A program made the position numbers and the translations under genes. A model generated the notes under the pieces. It was given only the letters and a program-made list of their open reading frames with translations, did no database searches and was not told the DNA's origin. Positions 34,734-42,731 of a stretch of DNA of 64,000 bases are shown here, piece after piece. The first letter of the stretch is position 1, and the number at the start of each line of letters is the position of its first letter. This DNA comes from an uncultured Prevotellaceae bacterium. Lineage in GTDB: Bacteria > Bacteroidota > Bacteroidia > Bacteroidales > Bacteroidaceae. Location of the stretch: assembly GCA_900318995.1 (NCBI GenBank), contig ONMR01000015.1:1-64000 (forward strand), given 5' to 3'.

Positions 34734-36365
34734 ATGAAAAAGTCAGTATTGTTTATGGCATTGATGGCAGTCACAATGACAGCCGGTGCGCAGAGAAATG
34801 ACTTGTACTCTTCGGGCAAGAACAGCGGAAAGTCATCAAGTCAGTCAACACAGGGTTCAGCTGTGGTGACCCGTACACCTTCTTATACTGAACCGGAAGT
34901 TACATATCAGCAGGCTGCTCCTGTAGTCAAGACTACTCCTCAGATCATAGTAGACCGTGATCCCGATGAGTATAACCGCCGTTATACTTACGGAACCAGC
35001 CAGATACAATATGAGGATGGTTCTATATTGGACGATGTGCCTACCGTCTACATTCATGACACAATCTATGTGATTGATCCCGAAAGTGGTGAGAAGAGAT
35101 ATGTTTATGACGATGACGGTTCGTACGCCGAAGGATACAATGATGCCGTTGAGGATTATTACCTGACACGCCGTCTTTACCGTTTCCGTCATTACGGTCG
35201 TTTTTACCACTCGCTGTATGATGACCTGCTTTGGGATATAGTGTACTGGGACCGCTACTTTGATGACCGCTACTGGTACTATTCTCACACATATTATTAT
35301 GACCCCTGGTACTATGACCCCTGGTACTATGATCCCTGGTATTATGACCCCTGGTACTATGGCGGTTGGCATTACACTTCGTGGTATTATGATCCCTACT
35401 ATCACTATGGACCGGTTTATTACTACTCAGGCCCGGTCGTGGTGAATGACAGGACTACTTACTATACTCCTAACCGTAGTGTCAACGGAGGCGGATGGGA
35501 CAGGAATCTCAGCCGTACGGTATCCGGTAGGACAGCAGCATTCGGTTCAAGCAACAACCGCAGCGTCAGTTCAGCTTCGGGGGTAGCTTCCAGGTCTGTA
35601 ACTACAAACGCAACTCCGGACAGAAGCGTTGCAGGTTCGTCATCCAGCCGTAGCGTATCAGCATCGGCATCCAGCCGTAGCGTCGGGAACAGTAATTCAA
35701 GTTCCAGCCGTAGCGTAGCCGGATCAAGCTCCAGCCGCAGCGTAGCCGGATCAAGCTCCAGCCGTTCGGTCAGTGGCAGCAGCTCCAGCCGTTCGGTCAG
35801 CAGCACCCCCAGCAGCTCCAGCCGTTCGGTCAGCAGCAGCTCCAGCCGCTCTACAACTTCATCATCAACTGTAAGAAGTGTGGCTCCTGCTACCTCTAGC
35901 CGTTCAAGCTCTACAAGTTCTTCACGCTCTGTAAGTAGCAGTTCTGCTTCAAGGTCAACTCAATCGGGTACAACCTATGACCGTCCCAGCAGTACCAGCA
36001 CCAGCCGCTCGGTAGGCAGCAGCTCAAGCAGCACCAGCCGCTCGGTAGGCAGCAGCTCAACCAGCTCCAGCCGCTCAGTAGGCAGCAGCTCCAGCAGCTC
36101 CAGCAGCTCCAGCCGTTCGGTAGGCAGCAGCTCCAGCAGCTCCAGCCGCTCGGTAGGCAGCAGTTCCAGCAGCTCCAGCCGCTCGGTAAGCAGCAGTTCC
36201 AGCAGCTCCAGCCGCTCGGTAAGCAGCAGTTCCAGCAGTTCCAGCCGCTCGGTAAGCAGCAGTTCCAGCAGTCCCAGTTTCAGTTCAGGTGGCAGCTCCA
36301 GCTCCAGTTTCAGTTCGGGCAGCAGTGGTTCACGTGCCGTTTCAGGCAGCTCATCCAGAAGATAA
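34734..36365 (+). CDS. Secreted Tyr-rich / Ser-Arg-repeat low-complexity protein
   Basis: A 543-residue protein with a signal peptide (about 1-20, ending TAGAQ). After a Ser-rich linker it has a charged segment (about 80-150) and a Tyr/Trp/Asp-rich block (about 175-235) with four tandem YYDPW units encoded by nearly identical 15-base repeats. The last ~280 residues are dominated by SSSSSRSV and SSSSSRSVG units, encoded by AGC/TCC runs prone to slippage. No catalytic domain is seen. Similar low-complexity Bacteroidales proteins have sometimes been given uninformative names; function is unknown. A structural or adhesive surface role is a guess. The upstream paired repeats suggest dedicated regulation. 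Confidence 0.8.
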   Translation: MKKSVLFMALMAVTMTAGAQRNDLYSSGKNSGKSSSQSTQGSAVVTRTPSYTEPEVTYQQAAPVVKTTPQIIVDRDPDEYNRRYTYGTSQIQYEDGSILDDVPTVYIHDTIYVIDPESGEKRYVYDDDGSYAEGYNDAVEDYYLTRRLYRFRHYGRFYHSLYDDLLWDIVYWDRYFDDRYWYYSHTYYYDPWYYDPWYYDPWYYDPWYYGGWHYTSWYYDPYYHYGPVYYYSGPVVVNDRTTYYTPNRSVNGGGWDRNLSRTVSGRTAAFGSSNNRSVSSASGVASRSVTTNATPDRSVAGSSSSRSVSASASSRSVGNSNSSSSRSVAGSSSSRSVAGSSSSRSVSGSSSSRSVSSTPSSSSRSVSSSSSRSTTSSSTVRSVAPATSSRSSSTSSSRSVSSSSASRSTQSGTTYDRPSSTSTSRSVGSSSSSTSRSVGSSSTSSSRSVGSSSSSSSSSSRSVGSSSSSSSRSVGSSSSSSSRSVSSSSSSSSRSVSSSSSSSSRSVSSSSSSPSFSSGGSSSSSFSSGSSGSRAVSGSSSRR

Positions 36366-36432
36366 GAACTCATATTCAGTGATGTGAAAGAGAATATTAA
36401 AACTCAGTCAGAAACCTGTAAATACTTAAGAT

Positions 36433-37884
36433 ATGAAAACCGCAAAATACACAATAACAGCAATAGCCCTGTCTATCTGTACATTAATAGGTGCTCAGAC
36501 ATCATTTGACGCAGCCAAGCTGTATGAAGAGGAACTGAACGGTACTGCCCGTTACATCGGAATGGGCGGAGCAATGAGTGCCTTAGGCAGTGATCCTTCC
36601 GTTATCAGCCATAATCCTGCCGGTATAGGTACGTATCGCAAGAGTGATATCAATTTGTCCCTGTCATCATTCGGAACGTCAGTAAGTACCGATCCCTCGG
36701 CAACCGCAAGTAAGCCAATCTTTAATAATGGCAGGTCATATTACTCAAGAAATACCAAGTCTGATGTAAATGTGGCATTTGATAATTTCTCGGCCATATT
36801 CTCAGGCAGTGAGTCAGGTGACAACTATTTCAATTTCGGTATGTCCTACCGTAAGCTTCAGAATATTGACCGCAATCTGGATTATATTGATTCTTTTGAT
36901 GATGCTGACGGATATGAGGTTTGGCGTGAATACAAGGACCATCAGCGCAACAAGGTAAACTCTTTTGATTTCAACATATCATATAATCTGTCGGACAAGG
37001 TCTACTTTGGTTATACATTCGGAATCCTTTCTGCCGTGACCAATTCGGAGGGCTATTTCTATGATTACTATGCTCCTGGTAATCATCCTGATTTTCCCAA
37101 TGGGCTGGATTATACCTGCGTGGACAAGATGAACAGATCCGATGGTGCCGGATGGAACATGGCTTTCGGTACGATTATCCGCCCCGTACAGGCTCTTCGC
37201 CTTGGCGCAGCGATAAAGACTCCTACCTATTTCCACGAAAGACTTGAGTATTCCGATTATCTCTATGCCGTTATGGGTGAAGGCAAGGATGGCGACAAGT
37301 TCAATAACGATGTCGAGTACAAGTATTCATCACCTTGGTCAATAGACCTTAGCGCAGGTCTGACATTCGGCGGCAGTGTTGTAAACGTAGCATTGGGTGC
37401 CGAGTACGAGAAACATTTTGCCAGCCGATCATCGCTTTCTATAGGAAATACCAAAATGGTTAATCAGGGAGCGGTCGACTATAAGGACTTTTCAGTTCTT
37501 AAAACAGGTTTTGAGCTGAATGTCAGTAACTTCTCAATAAGGAGCGGTTTCGGATATAAGGAATCGATGTTCAATGACGGATCATACCCTTATCTGTATG
37601 ACTCTGATTTCAACGGTTGGAAGAATGATTCTTCAGGAAATCTGGCTGAAGTGGGACGTACAGATTTCCAGATTGACCGTCCGGGTAAGACACGTTACGT
37701 AACCTTCGGATTGGGATACTGCTCGACACCGGACAGGGACGGCACTCAGTTCTACATAGACCTGGCATATGTTAACGGACTCAAAGGCAGTATAGTCAAC
37801 GTAAATGAATATGCCGAGGATGTTGATGTAAAATACAATTATAAGTCAGATAAGATTCAGTTGACCTTTGGCTGGAATTTTTAA
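36433..37884 (+). CDS. OmpP1/FadL-family outer-membrane transport protein
   Basis: A 483-residue barrel with a signal peptide (about 1-21, ending IGAQ). The N-terminal LNGTARYIGMGGAMSALGSDPSVISHNPAGIG is the hatch-region signature of the family (here cited by its GMGGAMSALGSDP core). The barrel ends in KIQLTFGWNF. FadL-like proteins carry hydrophobic compounds across the outer membrane; the substrate here is unknown. It lies 67 bases after the Ser/Arg-repeat gene with no clear terminator between, so read-through is likely. A strong terminator follows. Confidence 0.88.
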   Translation: MKTAKYTITAIALSICTLIGAQTSFDAAKLYEEELNGTARYIGMGGAMSALGSDPSVISHNPAGIGTYRKSDINLSLSSFGTSVSTDPSATASKPIFNNGRSYYSRNTKSDVNVAFDNFSAIFSGSESGDNYFNFGMSYRKLQNIDRNLDYIDSFDDADGYEVWREYKDHQRNKVNSFDFNISYNLSDKVYFGYTFGILSAVTNSEGYFYDYYAPGNHPDFPNGLDYTCVDKMNRSDGAGWNMAFGTIIRPVQALRLGAAIKTPTYFHERLEYSDYLYAVMGEGKDGDKFNNDVEYKYSSPWSIDLSAGLTFGGSVVNVALGAEYEKHFASRSSLSIGNTKMVNQGAVDYKDFSVLKTGFELNVSNFSIRSGFGYKESMFNDGSYPYLYDSDFNGWKNDSSGNLAEVGRTDFQIDRPGKTRYVTFGLGYCSTPDRDGTQFYIDLAYVNGLKGSIVNVNEYAEDVDVKYNYKSDKIQLTFGWNF

Positions 37885-37919
37885 ACAGTCAGTTTGATTT
37901 TGAGATGATTTTATTGATT

Positions 37920-37952
37920 CCGGCCGGTCTTGATGACCGGCCGGAGTTTTTT
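37920..37952. terminator. Bidirectional terminator
   Basis: CCGGCCGGTC (37920-37929), loop TTGAT, GACCGGCCGG (37935-37944), then AGTTTTTT. It lies between the convergent FadL-like and oxidoreductase genes. Confidence 0.92.
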
Positions 37953-38920
37953 CAGAACTTGCCCAGGATACGGTCCATCACCCAGTTGGTTGGGGTGGCA
38001 CTTATGCCGTCACAGGTGCAGACTCCCTTGCCGTTAAGATGATCCACAACAGCCTGAACCAGCGGGAACTGAACATGCTCCGGATTGGGAATGTCAAACT
38101 CATGACGTCCATCGCTGTCATGCAGGGCAATGGGTTGGAAGGTGAATATCGAGAAACAGATCATTCCCTTGTCACCAATCAGTTCTATACGGTCCTCCTT
38201 GGCGGATTCATCGGCCACGAAACACCATGATCCGGAGCCTACAAGCCCGTTCTCAAACTTAAAGCAGGCACTTACCGTATCTTCGGCCTGATACAGACCG
38301 GCTCGGTTGCTGCATAGACCGTAGGCGTCAATTATGCAACCGCACAGTTCCTGAACCATATCAATCTGATGAGGAGCCAGGTCATAGAAATAGCCACCTC
38401 CCGAAATATCCGGAATGACACGCCAGGGCAGGTTGGTGCTGTTGTAATCCAACTCTTTTGGGGGCTGGGCAAAACGTATCTGGACATTTATCAGCTTGCC
38501 GATGGCGGGTATGAGTTCCTTGACTTTCAGGAAATACGGAAGATATCGGCGGTAGTAGGCGACAAAACAGGGTACTCCGGTCTCTCTGGATACACGGTTG
38601 ATGCGCATACATTCCTCATAGCTCTGAGCCATAGGTTTTTCTATATAGACCGGCTTTCCGGCTTTCATTGCCATGACAGCGTATGTGGCATGTGATGAAG
38701 GTGGAGTGGCGATATAGAGAGCATCCACATCGGGGTCGTCAATAACGTCCATGGCGTCTGTGTACCATTTACGGATGTTATGTCTCTCTGCATAAGAACG
38801 TGCCTTATTCTTGTCACGGCTCATTACGGCTTCTATGGCCGATCCTTCTGCTTTTGCGAATGCAGGACCGCTTTTCTTTTCGGTAACTTCACCGCATCCT
38901 ATGAATCCCCATCTGATCAT
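37952..38920 (-). CDS. Gfo/Idh/MocA-family oxidoreductase
   Basis: A 322-residue NAD(P)-dependent oxidoreductase. The N-terminal Rossmann fold starts IRWGFIGCGEV, VDALYIATPPSSHATY follows, and the family motif EKPMAQSYEEC sits near residue 96. The C-terminal domain is the usual alpha/beta fold. Members act on sugars or related polyols; the substrate is not deducible. A TTG at 38944 could extend it by 8 residues, but the ATG at 38920 starts directly at the Rossmann strand. It is the last gene of a minus-strand run, 20 bases after the porin gene. Confidence 0.9.
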   Translation of the reverse strand: MIRWGFIGCGEVTEKKSGPAFAKAEGSAIEAVMSRDKNKARSYAERHNIRKWYTDAMDVIDDPDVDALYIATPPSSHATYAVMAMKAGKPVYIEKPMAQSYEECMRINRVSRETGVPCFVAYYRRYLPYFLKVKELIPAIGKLINVQIRFAQPPKELDYNSTNLPWRVIPDISGGGYFYDLAPHQIDMVQELCGCIIDAYGLCSNRAGLYQAEDTVSACFKFENGLVGSGSWCFVADESAKEDRIELIGDKGMICFSIFTFQPIALHDSDGRHEFDIPNPEHVQFPLVQAVVDHLNGKGVCTCDGISATPTNWVMDRILGKF

Positions 38921-38940
38921 ATTTGGAAAGAACTTTTGAA

Positions 38941-41040
38941 TCAATCAAAGAAAGTCCAGCTTAACCCGAATTTGACCATTCCGGGGATTGCCGGATAACC
39001 AGGTAGCATGAACGAATCACGGTTACTCATCTGCCCGTCATTGGCATGGTAATACATGATGTAGAAACGTACTCCGCGCAGGCTGCAGTTAACATAACCG
39101 GTCAACAGAGGGTAACCTCCCACCTCTTGTATGCAGCCGTCATTCTGAATATGGAATGCACCGACTGCCGGACAGTAACCGGGTGCATTGTACCGCGTGA
39201 AATACAGAGCATTGGCACCTATTTCAAGATTCAGTCTCTTATAGTAGATAAACTTGAGATAGAGGTCAGAGAACACGTTAAGGTCAGGTAGGGGGATTAT
39301 TTTTTTGTTTCCCGACAACTGATACGTGATGTTGTTGTCCCAATGCAGCGGCCCAAGTATGAAGTTCTGCTGCAGTGAAGCGCTCAGTATCTGGATCGAT
39401 CCGTTATGCTGTGCCGCAGATATTGAATAGGAAGGTTGAGTTACGTTATCGGCATTGATATATGCTCCGGCATCGTTCTTGAGATATACGTAGTTGGCCA
39501 CATTCTCTACGTCCAGCTGTAATCTCGTACCGGTTTGCCCAATATCCACATAACCTCCGAAACGGGTGCGGAACTCTTTCTTGAAATCAGAGTCCCACCA
39601 TGCAAATGTGGAGTGCTGGGATGCATAGTAGAACGGGGCATCCGAAGCCGATATCTCAGCATATGCACCTAAACCGGCATCCTTGCCTAACAACCGGTAT
39701 TTCAGGTCCGTCTGACCGGACAATCTGAAGTCTCCGAGACTTGCTCCAAGTACAATGCTCTCAAAATCGGCGCTGAATGTGAGATTATCACCTTGGGATT
39801 TCTCCAGATGAGCTCCCAGTGTGAACTTGCCTTCACTGTATCGCCGCATATATTCACTGCCTGTAGCCAGTGTATCGGGCATATGGTAGTTCTTGTATTC
39901 ATAGCGTGCAAAGGCCGAAAATCCTGCAAACGCCCACTTTGTGGAACCTTCCAGAAGCGATAGTGACAGGGTGTTGGTCAGATAGAAGTTGCGCATTATG
40001 TCAACCGAATCGTTCTTGAGAAACGAACGGGTGTAAAAACCGGGCCAGGTCTGATAGAATATATACCTCCTGTTAAGATTGCCTATCTCTAATGTATGGG
40101 CCAGTTTTCCATATTCTTTCTTATCCGTAAAGGTATAGACGGTATCGCCGATACTGTCAGTGTGGGATGTGGTGACGCTTATGGATAGCTCCTGATTGAA
40201 CAGAGCCTGATTGCGTTTAATGTTATTCCAGTTATAGCGCAGACGGAAAGGGATATCCTCGGGCGAATAGCTCTTGCGTCCCTCGGCCATGGCTTCGGGA
40301 TTCGTTACGTATCTGGGATCCTGAATTCCACCGTTCTCGGTCACCTTCATGTTGTCCCTGTTGACGGTTACATACATTTGGTAGATGTCGCCGCGGTAGT
40401 AGGTGTAGACCCTGGCATCAAACATGGAGGTGGACTGGTTTTCAAAACGGCCTCGCCCCAGCAGGTAATCCAAATCAAAACCTATTCCCGTCTTCTTGTT
40501 GAAATTGGCAGCAAAATAACCCTTGAGGTGTTCTTCACCGGTACGTCTGTTTCCACCTTTGTAGTAGTCTATGCTGACATGCGGAGACTTGGCATCAGTA
40601 AAGCGGAACTGATCGGGGTTCTTTATCCAGAAATCATACGGTGCATCAAAAATAAAATCCTGGGGCTGCTCACGTTCAAAATAGAGACGTGATATTCGCG
40701 GAGCACCCATGTTTCCCAGATGGCTGTATGTGCCATGCATGCCCTCTGTCAGATGAACATTATGGAATGAGTGATGCAGTGTGTCAGGCTCTATGATTTC
40801 TATCAGTCCTGTATAGGTGTTTATGGTCCACTGGTAATAATCCTTTGATACGGTACGTTCTACGACAGTGGAGTCCTTTTCGGGGTCCATATTCATAAAA
40901 CCATCCATCTTTTCACCGTTGAATCCGTCCTGATTCTGCGACAGGGTGCTTTGAGCCTGAACGGAAATTTGGGAAAACAGCAGGATGACAGCAGCTGCCA
41001 ACCCTGAGATTCCGGCCTTTTTCAGACTGAGAGCGATCAT
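38941..41040 (-). CDS. Putative porin (Bacteroidetes Porin_10-like)
   Basis: A 699-residue outer-membrane protein. A signal peptide of about 29 residues (ending VQAQ) is followed by a short segment and long runs of beta strands with repeated aromatic girdles, ending in GMVKFGLSWTFFD. The early segment TYSHLGNMGAPRISRLYF resembles the Bacteroidetes putative-porin family. Transport substrate unknown. Its start overlaps the stop of the J-domain-like gene by 4 bases (ATGA), so they are translationally coupled. Confidence 0.83.
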   Translation of the reverse strand: MIALSLKKAGISGLAAAVILLFSQISVQAQSTLSQNQDGFNGEKMDGFMNMDPEKDSTVVERTVSKDYYQWTINTYTGLIEIIEPDTLHHSFHNVHLTEGMHGTYSHLGNMGAPRISRLYFEREQPQDFIFDAPYDFWIKNPDQFRFTDAKSPHVSIDYYKGGNRRTGEEHLKGYFAANFNKKTGIGFDLDYLLGRGRFENQSTSMFDARVYTYYRGDIYQMYVTVNRDNMKVTENGGIQDPRYVTNPEAMAEGRKSYSPEDIPFRLRYNWNNIKRNQALFNQELSISVTTSHTDSIGDTVYTFTDKKEYGKLAHTLEIGNLNRRYIFYQTWPGFYTRSFLKNDSVDIMRNFYLTNTLSLSLLEGSTKWAFAGFSAFARYEYKNYHMPDTLATGSEYMRRYSEGKFTLGAHLEKSQGDNLTFSADFESIVLGASLGDFRLSGQTDLKYRLLGKDAGLGAYAEISASDAPFYYASQHSTFAWWDSDFKKEFRTRFGGYVDIGQTGTRLQLDVENVANYVYLKNDAGAYINADNVTQPSYSISAAQHNGSIQILSASLQQNFILGPLHWDNNITYQLSGNKKIIPLPDLNVFSDLYLKFIYYKRLNLEIGANALYFTRYNAPGYCPAVGAFHIQNDGCIQEVGGYPLLTGYVNCSLRGVRFYIMYYHANDGQMSNRDSFMLPGYPAIPGMVKFGLSWTFFD

Positions 41041-41450
41041 GGAATAAGTCTAAGTATGAATTCTGAAATCTTAATGAGCATAGAGATACTGCATGCCCAA
41101 TAGAAAGGGCCGGTGCCGATAGAACCGCTCCAGTGTAAGATAAATAATACCGTAGTTACAGCAGCTCCTGCAAGAAACAGGGTATTCAGGGTGAATCTGG
41201 CTTTCTGTTTGCGGTCTGTCTGTTCAGTCCTGCGGATACGTTTTCCTCTTTTGTTCAGTTTTCCCTTGACGTCATACAATGCCCTGCTCTCAATATCGGA
41301 CAGCACAGTATATGCCTGAACTATACGCTCATGCATGGGCGAACCCTCAGGGTTCTCGGCTATCATCCTTTCATATGCGGAACGGATCTGGGCATCCGAT
41401 GCCGAAGGTTCCACTCCAAGTATGTTGTAGAGCTCGTTGTTTGATGGCAT
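41037..41450 (-). CDS. Degenerate J-domain membrane protein
   Basis: A 137-residue protein with an N-terminal J-domain-like fold (about 5-62): LYNILGVEPSASDAQIRSAYERM, then AYTVLSDIESRALYD. The catalytic HPD is replaced by NPE at 33-35, so stimulation of DnaK is doubtful. A basic linker (64-85) leads to two hydrophobic segments (about 88-106 and 114-135). It is coupled to the porin (ATGA overlap) and 6 bases after the DUF4468 gene. The context suggests a role at the membrane in envelope-protein biogenesis, which is inference only. Confidence 0.78.
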   Translation of the reverse strand: MPSNNELYNILGVEPSASDAQIRSAYERMIAENPEGSPMHERIVQAYTVLSDIESRALYDVKGKLNKRGKRIRRTEQTDRKQKARFTLNTLFLAGAAVTTVLFILHWSGSIGTGPFYWACSISMLIKISEFILRLIP

Positions 41451-41456
41451 TTTGTA

Positions 41457-42050
41457 TCAGATGTTTCCGTTTAGGGTGTCGGTGGCCTTCTGGAAAAGGA
41501 TATCCTTGAGGTCAATGGTCTTGATCCGGAATTTTCCGGTACTCTTAAGGAATTTGGTTCCTCTCTTGTTGAATGCCTCCTTGTCAGTAATCCAGTCTTC
41601 GGCGGGGAATAACTTGCCGCCGCCTTCACGTCCCTCCTCATAACGGTACTTGATGTCGGTCATCTTGAGAGTGAAAGAATTGTCCTTTACCACAATGGAG
41701 AAGTTGTATGAGATTTTGGACTCATCGGCAACGAAAGCAGTACTCTTGAATACTATCACCTGATCCACGTGGAAAATGCAACGACGGGTTGCGGCATCTT
41801 CATTAAGAATCCTTCCGGCTTGCGCATAAGGCTGGGCAAAACGGCCTTTAGCCCAGTTAAGCAGCATTTCATAGCATCTGTCTGCATCCATACCGGCAGG
41901 TATGGGCGCGGTATACTCAAAATAGACCCTTCCGTTTTCATCTTGGGGCACTGCACCCTTGGCATATTTGGGGTCCAGTTCATTGACACCTCTGGCAAAA
42001 GAGAGGGCGGTTACCAGCAATCCAAGTAAAGTCAGAAATAGTTTTTTCAT
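41457..42050 (-). CDS. DUF4468 domain secreted protein
   Basis: A 197-residue protein with a signal peptide (about 1-20, ending ALSFA). The rest matches the DUF4468 pattern (a TBP-like beta fold): RVYFEYTAPIPAGMDADRCYEMLLNWA, then SISYNFSIVVKDNSFTLKMTDIKYRYEEG-type strands (only the pattern is cited). Function unknown. It is the first gene of a four-gene minus-strand run with the J-like protein, porin and oxidoreductase. A -7-like TAAATTTG (42080-42073) lies just upstream. Confidence 0.85.
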   Translation of the reverse strand: MKKLFLTLLGLLVTALSFARGVNELDPKYAKGAVPQDENGRVYFEYTAPIPAGMDADRCYEMLLNWAKGRFAQPYAQAGRILNEDAATRRCIFHVDQVIVFKSTAFVADESKISYNFSIVVKDNSFTLKMTDIKYRYEEGREGGGKLFPAEDWITDKEAFNKRGTKFLKSTGKFRIKTIDLKDILFQKATDTLNGNI

Positions 42051-42243
42051 AGTTTTACCTATATATATGGTACAAATTTAGTGTTTTTTGCCGACAACAT
42101 GAAACGCTTGCGGGTATTATTGGGAAACGACAACCGAATTAACATGGAATATCGTTTTGTAGTGCATTGACGGGCCGTTTTTATTGCTTTTTTTCCAAAT
42201 GGATTATTTTTTTTCATTTTTTTTAAAAAAAGAGGACCTAATC

Positions 42244-42274
42244 TTTGCAACTAATGGAATTAGTATTATTTTTG
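42244..42274 (+). promoter_or_regulatory. Promoter of H1-like gene
   Basis: TTTG (42244-42247), 19 bases, TATTTTTG (42267-42274): a full consensus match. Leader about 40 bases. The rest of the 42051-42319 interval is AT-rich with long T and A runs and holds no gene I can see. Confidence 0.8.
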
Positions 42275-42319
42275 CGTCAGTATGGATTTTATAATCAATC
42301 ATTTCAATAACAAACAACT

Positions 42320-42493
42320 ATGGAGAAAATTTTGAAAGAGGCTGCTGAGCTTTATGCAGCATTTGCAAAGGACGCATGCGCACAGGTAGAAAAGGGTAAC
42401 AAGGCTGCTGGCACACGTGCCCGCAAGGCTTCTCTGGAACTCGAGAAACTGATGAAGGAATTCCGTAAGGCTTCACTCGCAGCTGCTAAGTAA
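42320..42493 (+). CDS. Histone H1-like small basic protein
   Basis: A 57-residue Lys/Ala/Arg-rich helical protein (MEKILKEAAELYAAFAKDAC, then ..GTRARKASLELEKLMKEFRKASLAAAK in type). It matches the short Hc1/histone H1-like proteins common in Bacteroidetes, which are thought to bind DNA. It has its own consensus promoter (42244-42274) and a terminator at 42507-42546, so it is expressed alone. Its length is typical for this group. It is easily missed because of its size. Confidence 0.85.
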   Translation: MEKILKEAAELYAAFAKDACAQVEKGNKAAGTRARKASLELEKLMKEFRKASLAAAK

Positions 42494-42506
42494 TTATTTC
42501 CAGAAC

Positions 42507-42546
42507 AAAAAGAAGGGTGCAATAAATAAATTGCACCCTTCTTTTT
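42507..42546. terminator. Terminator of H1-like gene
   Basis: AAAAAGAAGGGTGCAA pairs with TTGCACCCTTCTTTTT around an AATAAA-type loop: a long perfect stem with T tracts on both strands. Confidence 0.92.
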
Positions 42547-42583
42547 GTTGTAAGCGTTATCAGTTTGCACTGCGAGTGAAGCC

Positions 42584-42691
42584 GGACCTCCGGGACGGAG
42601 GTCCCTTCCATTTTTTTAGTTTGCTCCGCAAACGCGCTCATTCCATTCGCTTGCCTGCCTTTCAGGCCGGGTAACGGCGTTCCGCCGTTAC
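42584..42691. repeat. Cluster of four small palindromic hairpins
   Basis: GGACCTCCG-GGA-CGGAGGTCC (42584-42604), GTTTGC-TCC-GCAAAC (42619-42633), GCCTG-CCTTT-CAGGC (42653-42667) and GTAACGGCG-TTC-CGCCGTTAC (42671-42691). All are perfect stems and three have 3-base loops. It occupies the gap between the H1-like gene and tolC and leads into a heptad array. Confidence 0.85.
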
Positions 42692-42710
42692 TATTACTGC
42701 AAATGGGTAC

Positions 42711-42731
42711 TTAATTCTCAATTCTCAATTT
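42711..42731 (-). repeat. Short heptad array at tolC stop
   Basis: On the minus strand AATTGAG-AATTGAG-AATTAA starts within a base or two of the TolC-like gene stop codon. It is the fourth member of the post-stop GAATTGA family. Confidence 0.8.

Noticed and set aside
35975-36373. Long Leu/Glu-rich minus-strand frame over the Ser/Arg repeats
   Set aside because: It is the mirror of AGC/TCC repeat DNA, as expected for low-complexity sequence; no promoter or start signals.
42059-42250. 63-codon minus-strand frame upstream of the DUF4468 gene
   Set aside because: AT-rich interval with homopolymer runs; Lys-rich translation from T runs, no start signals.
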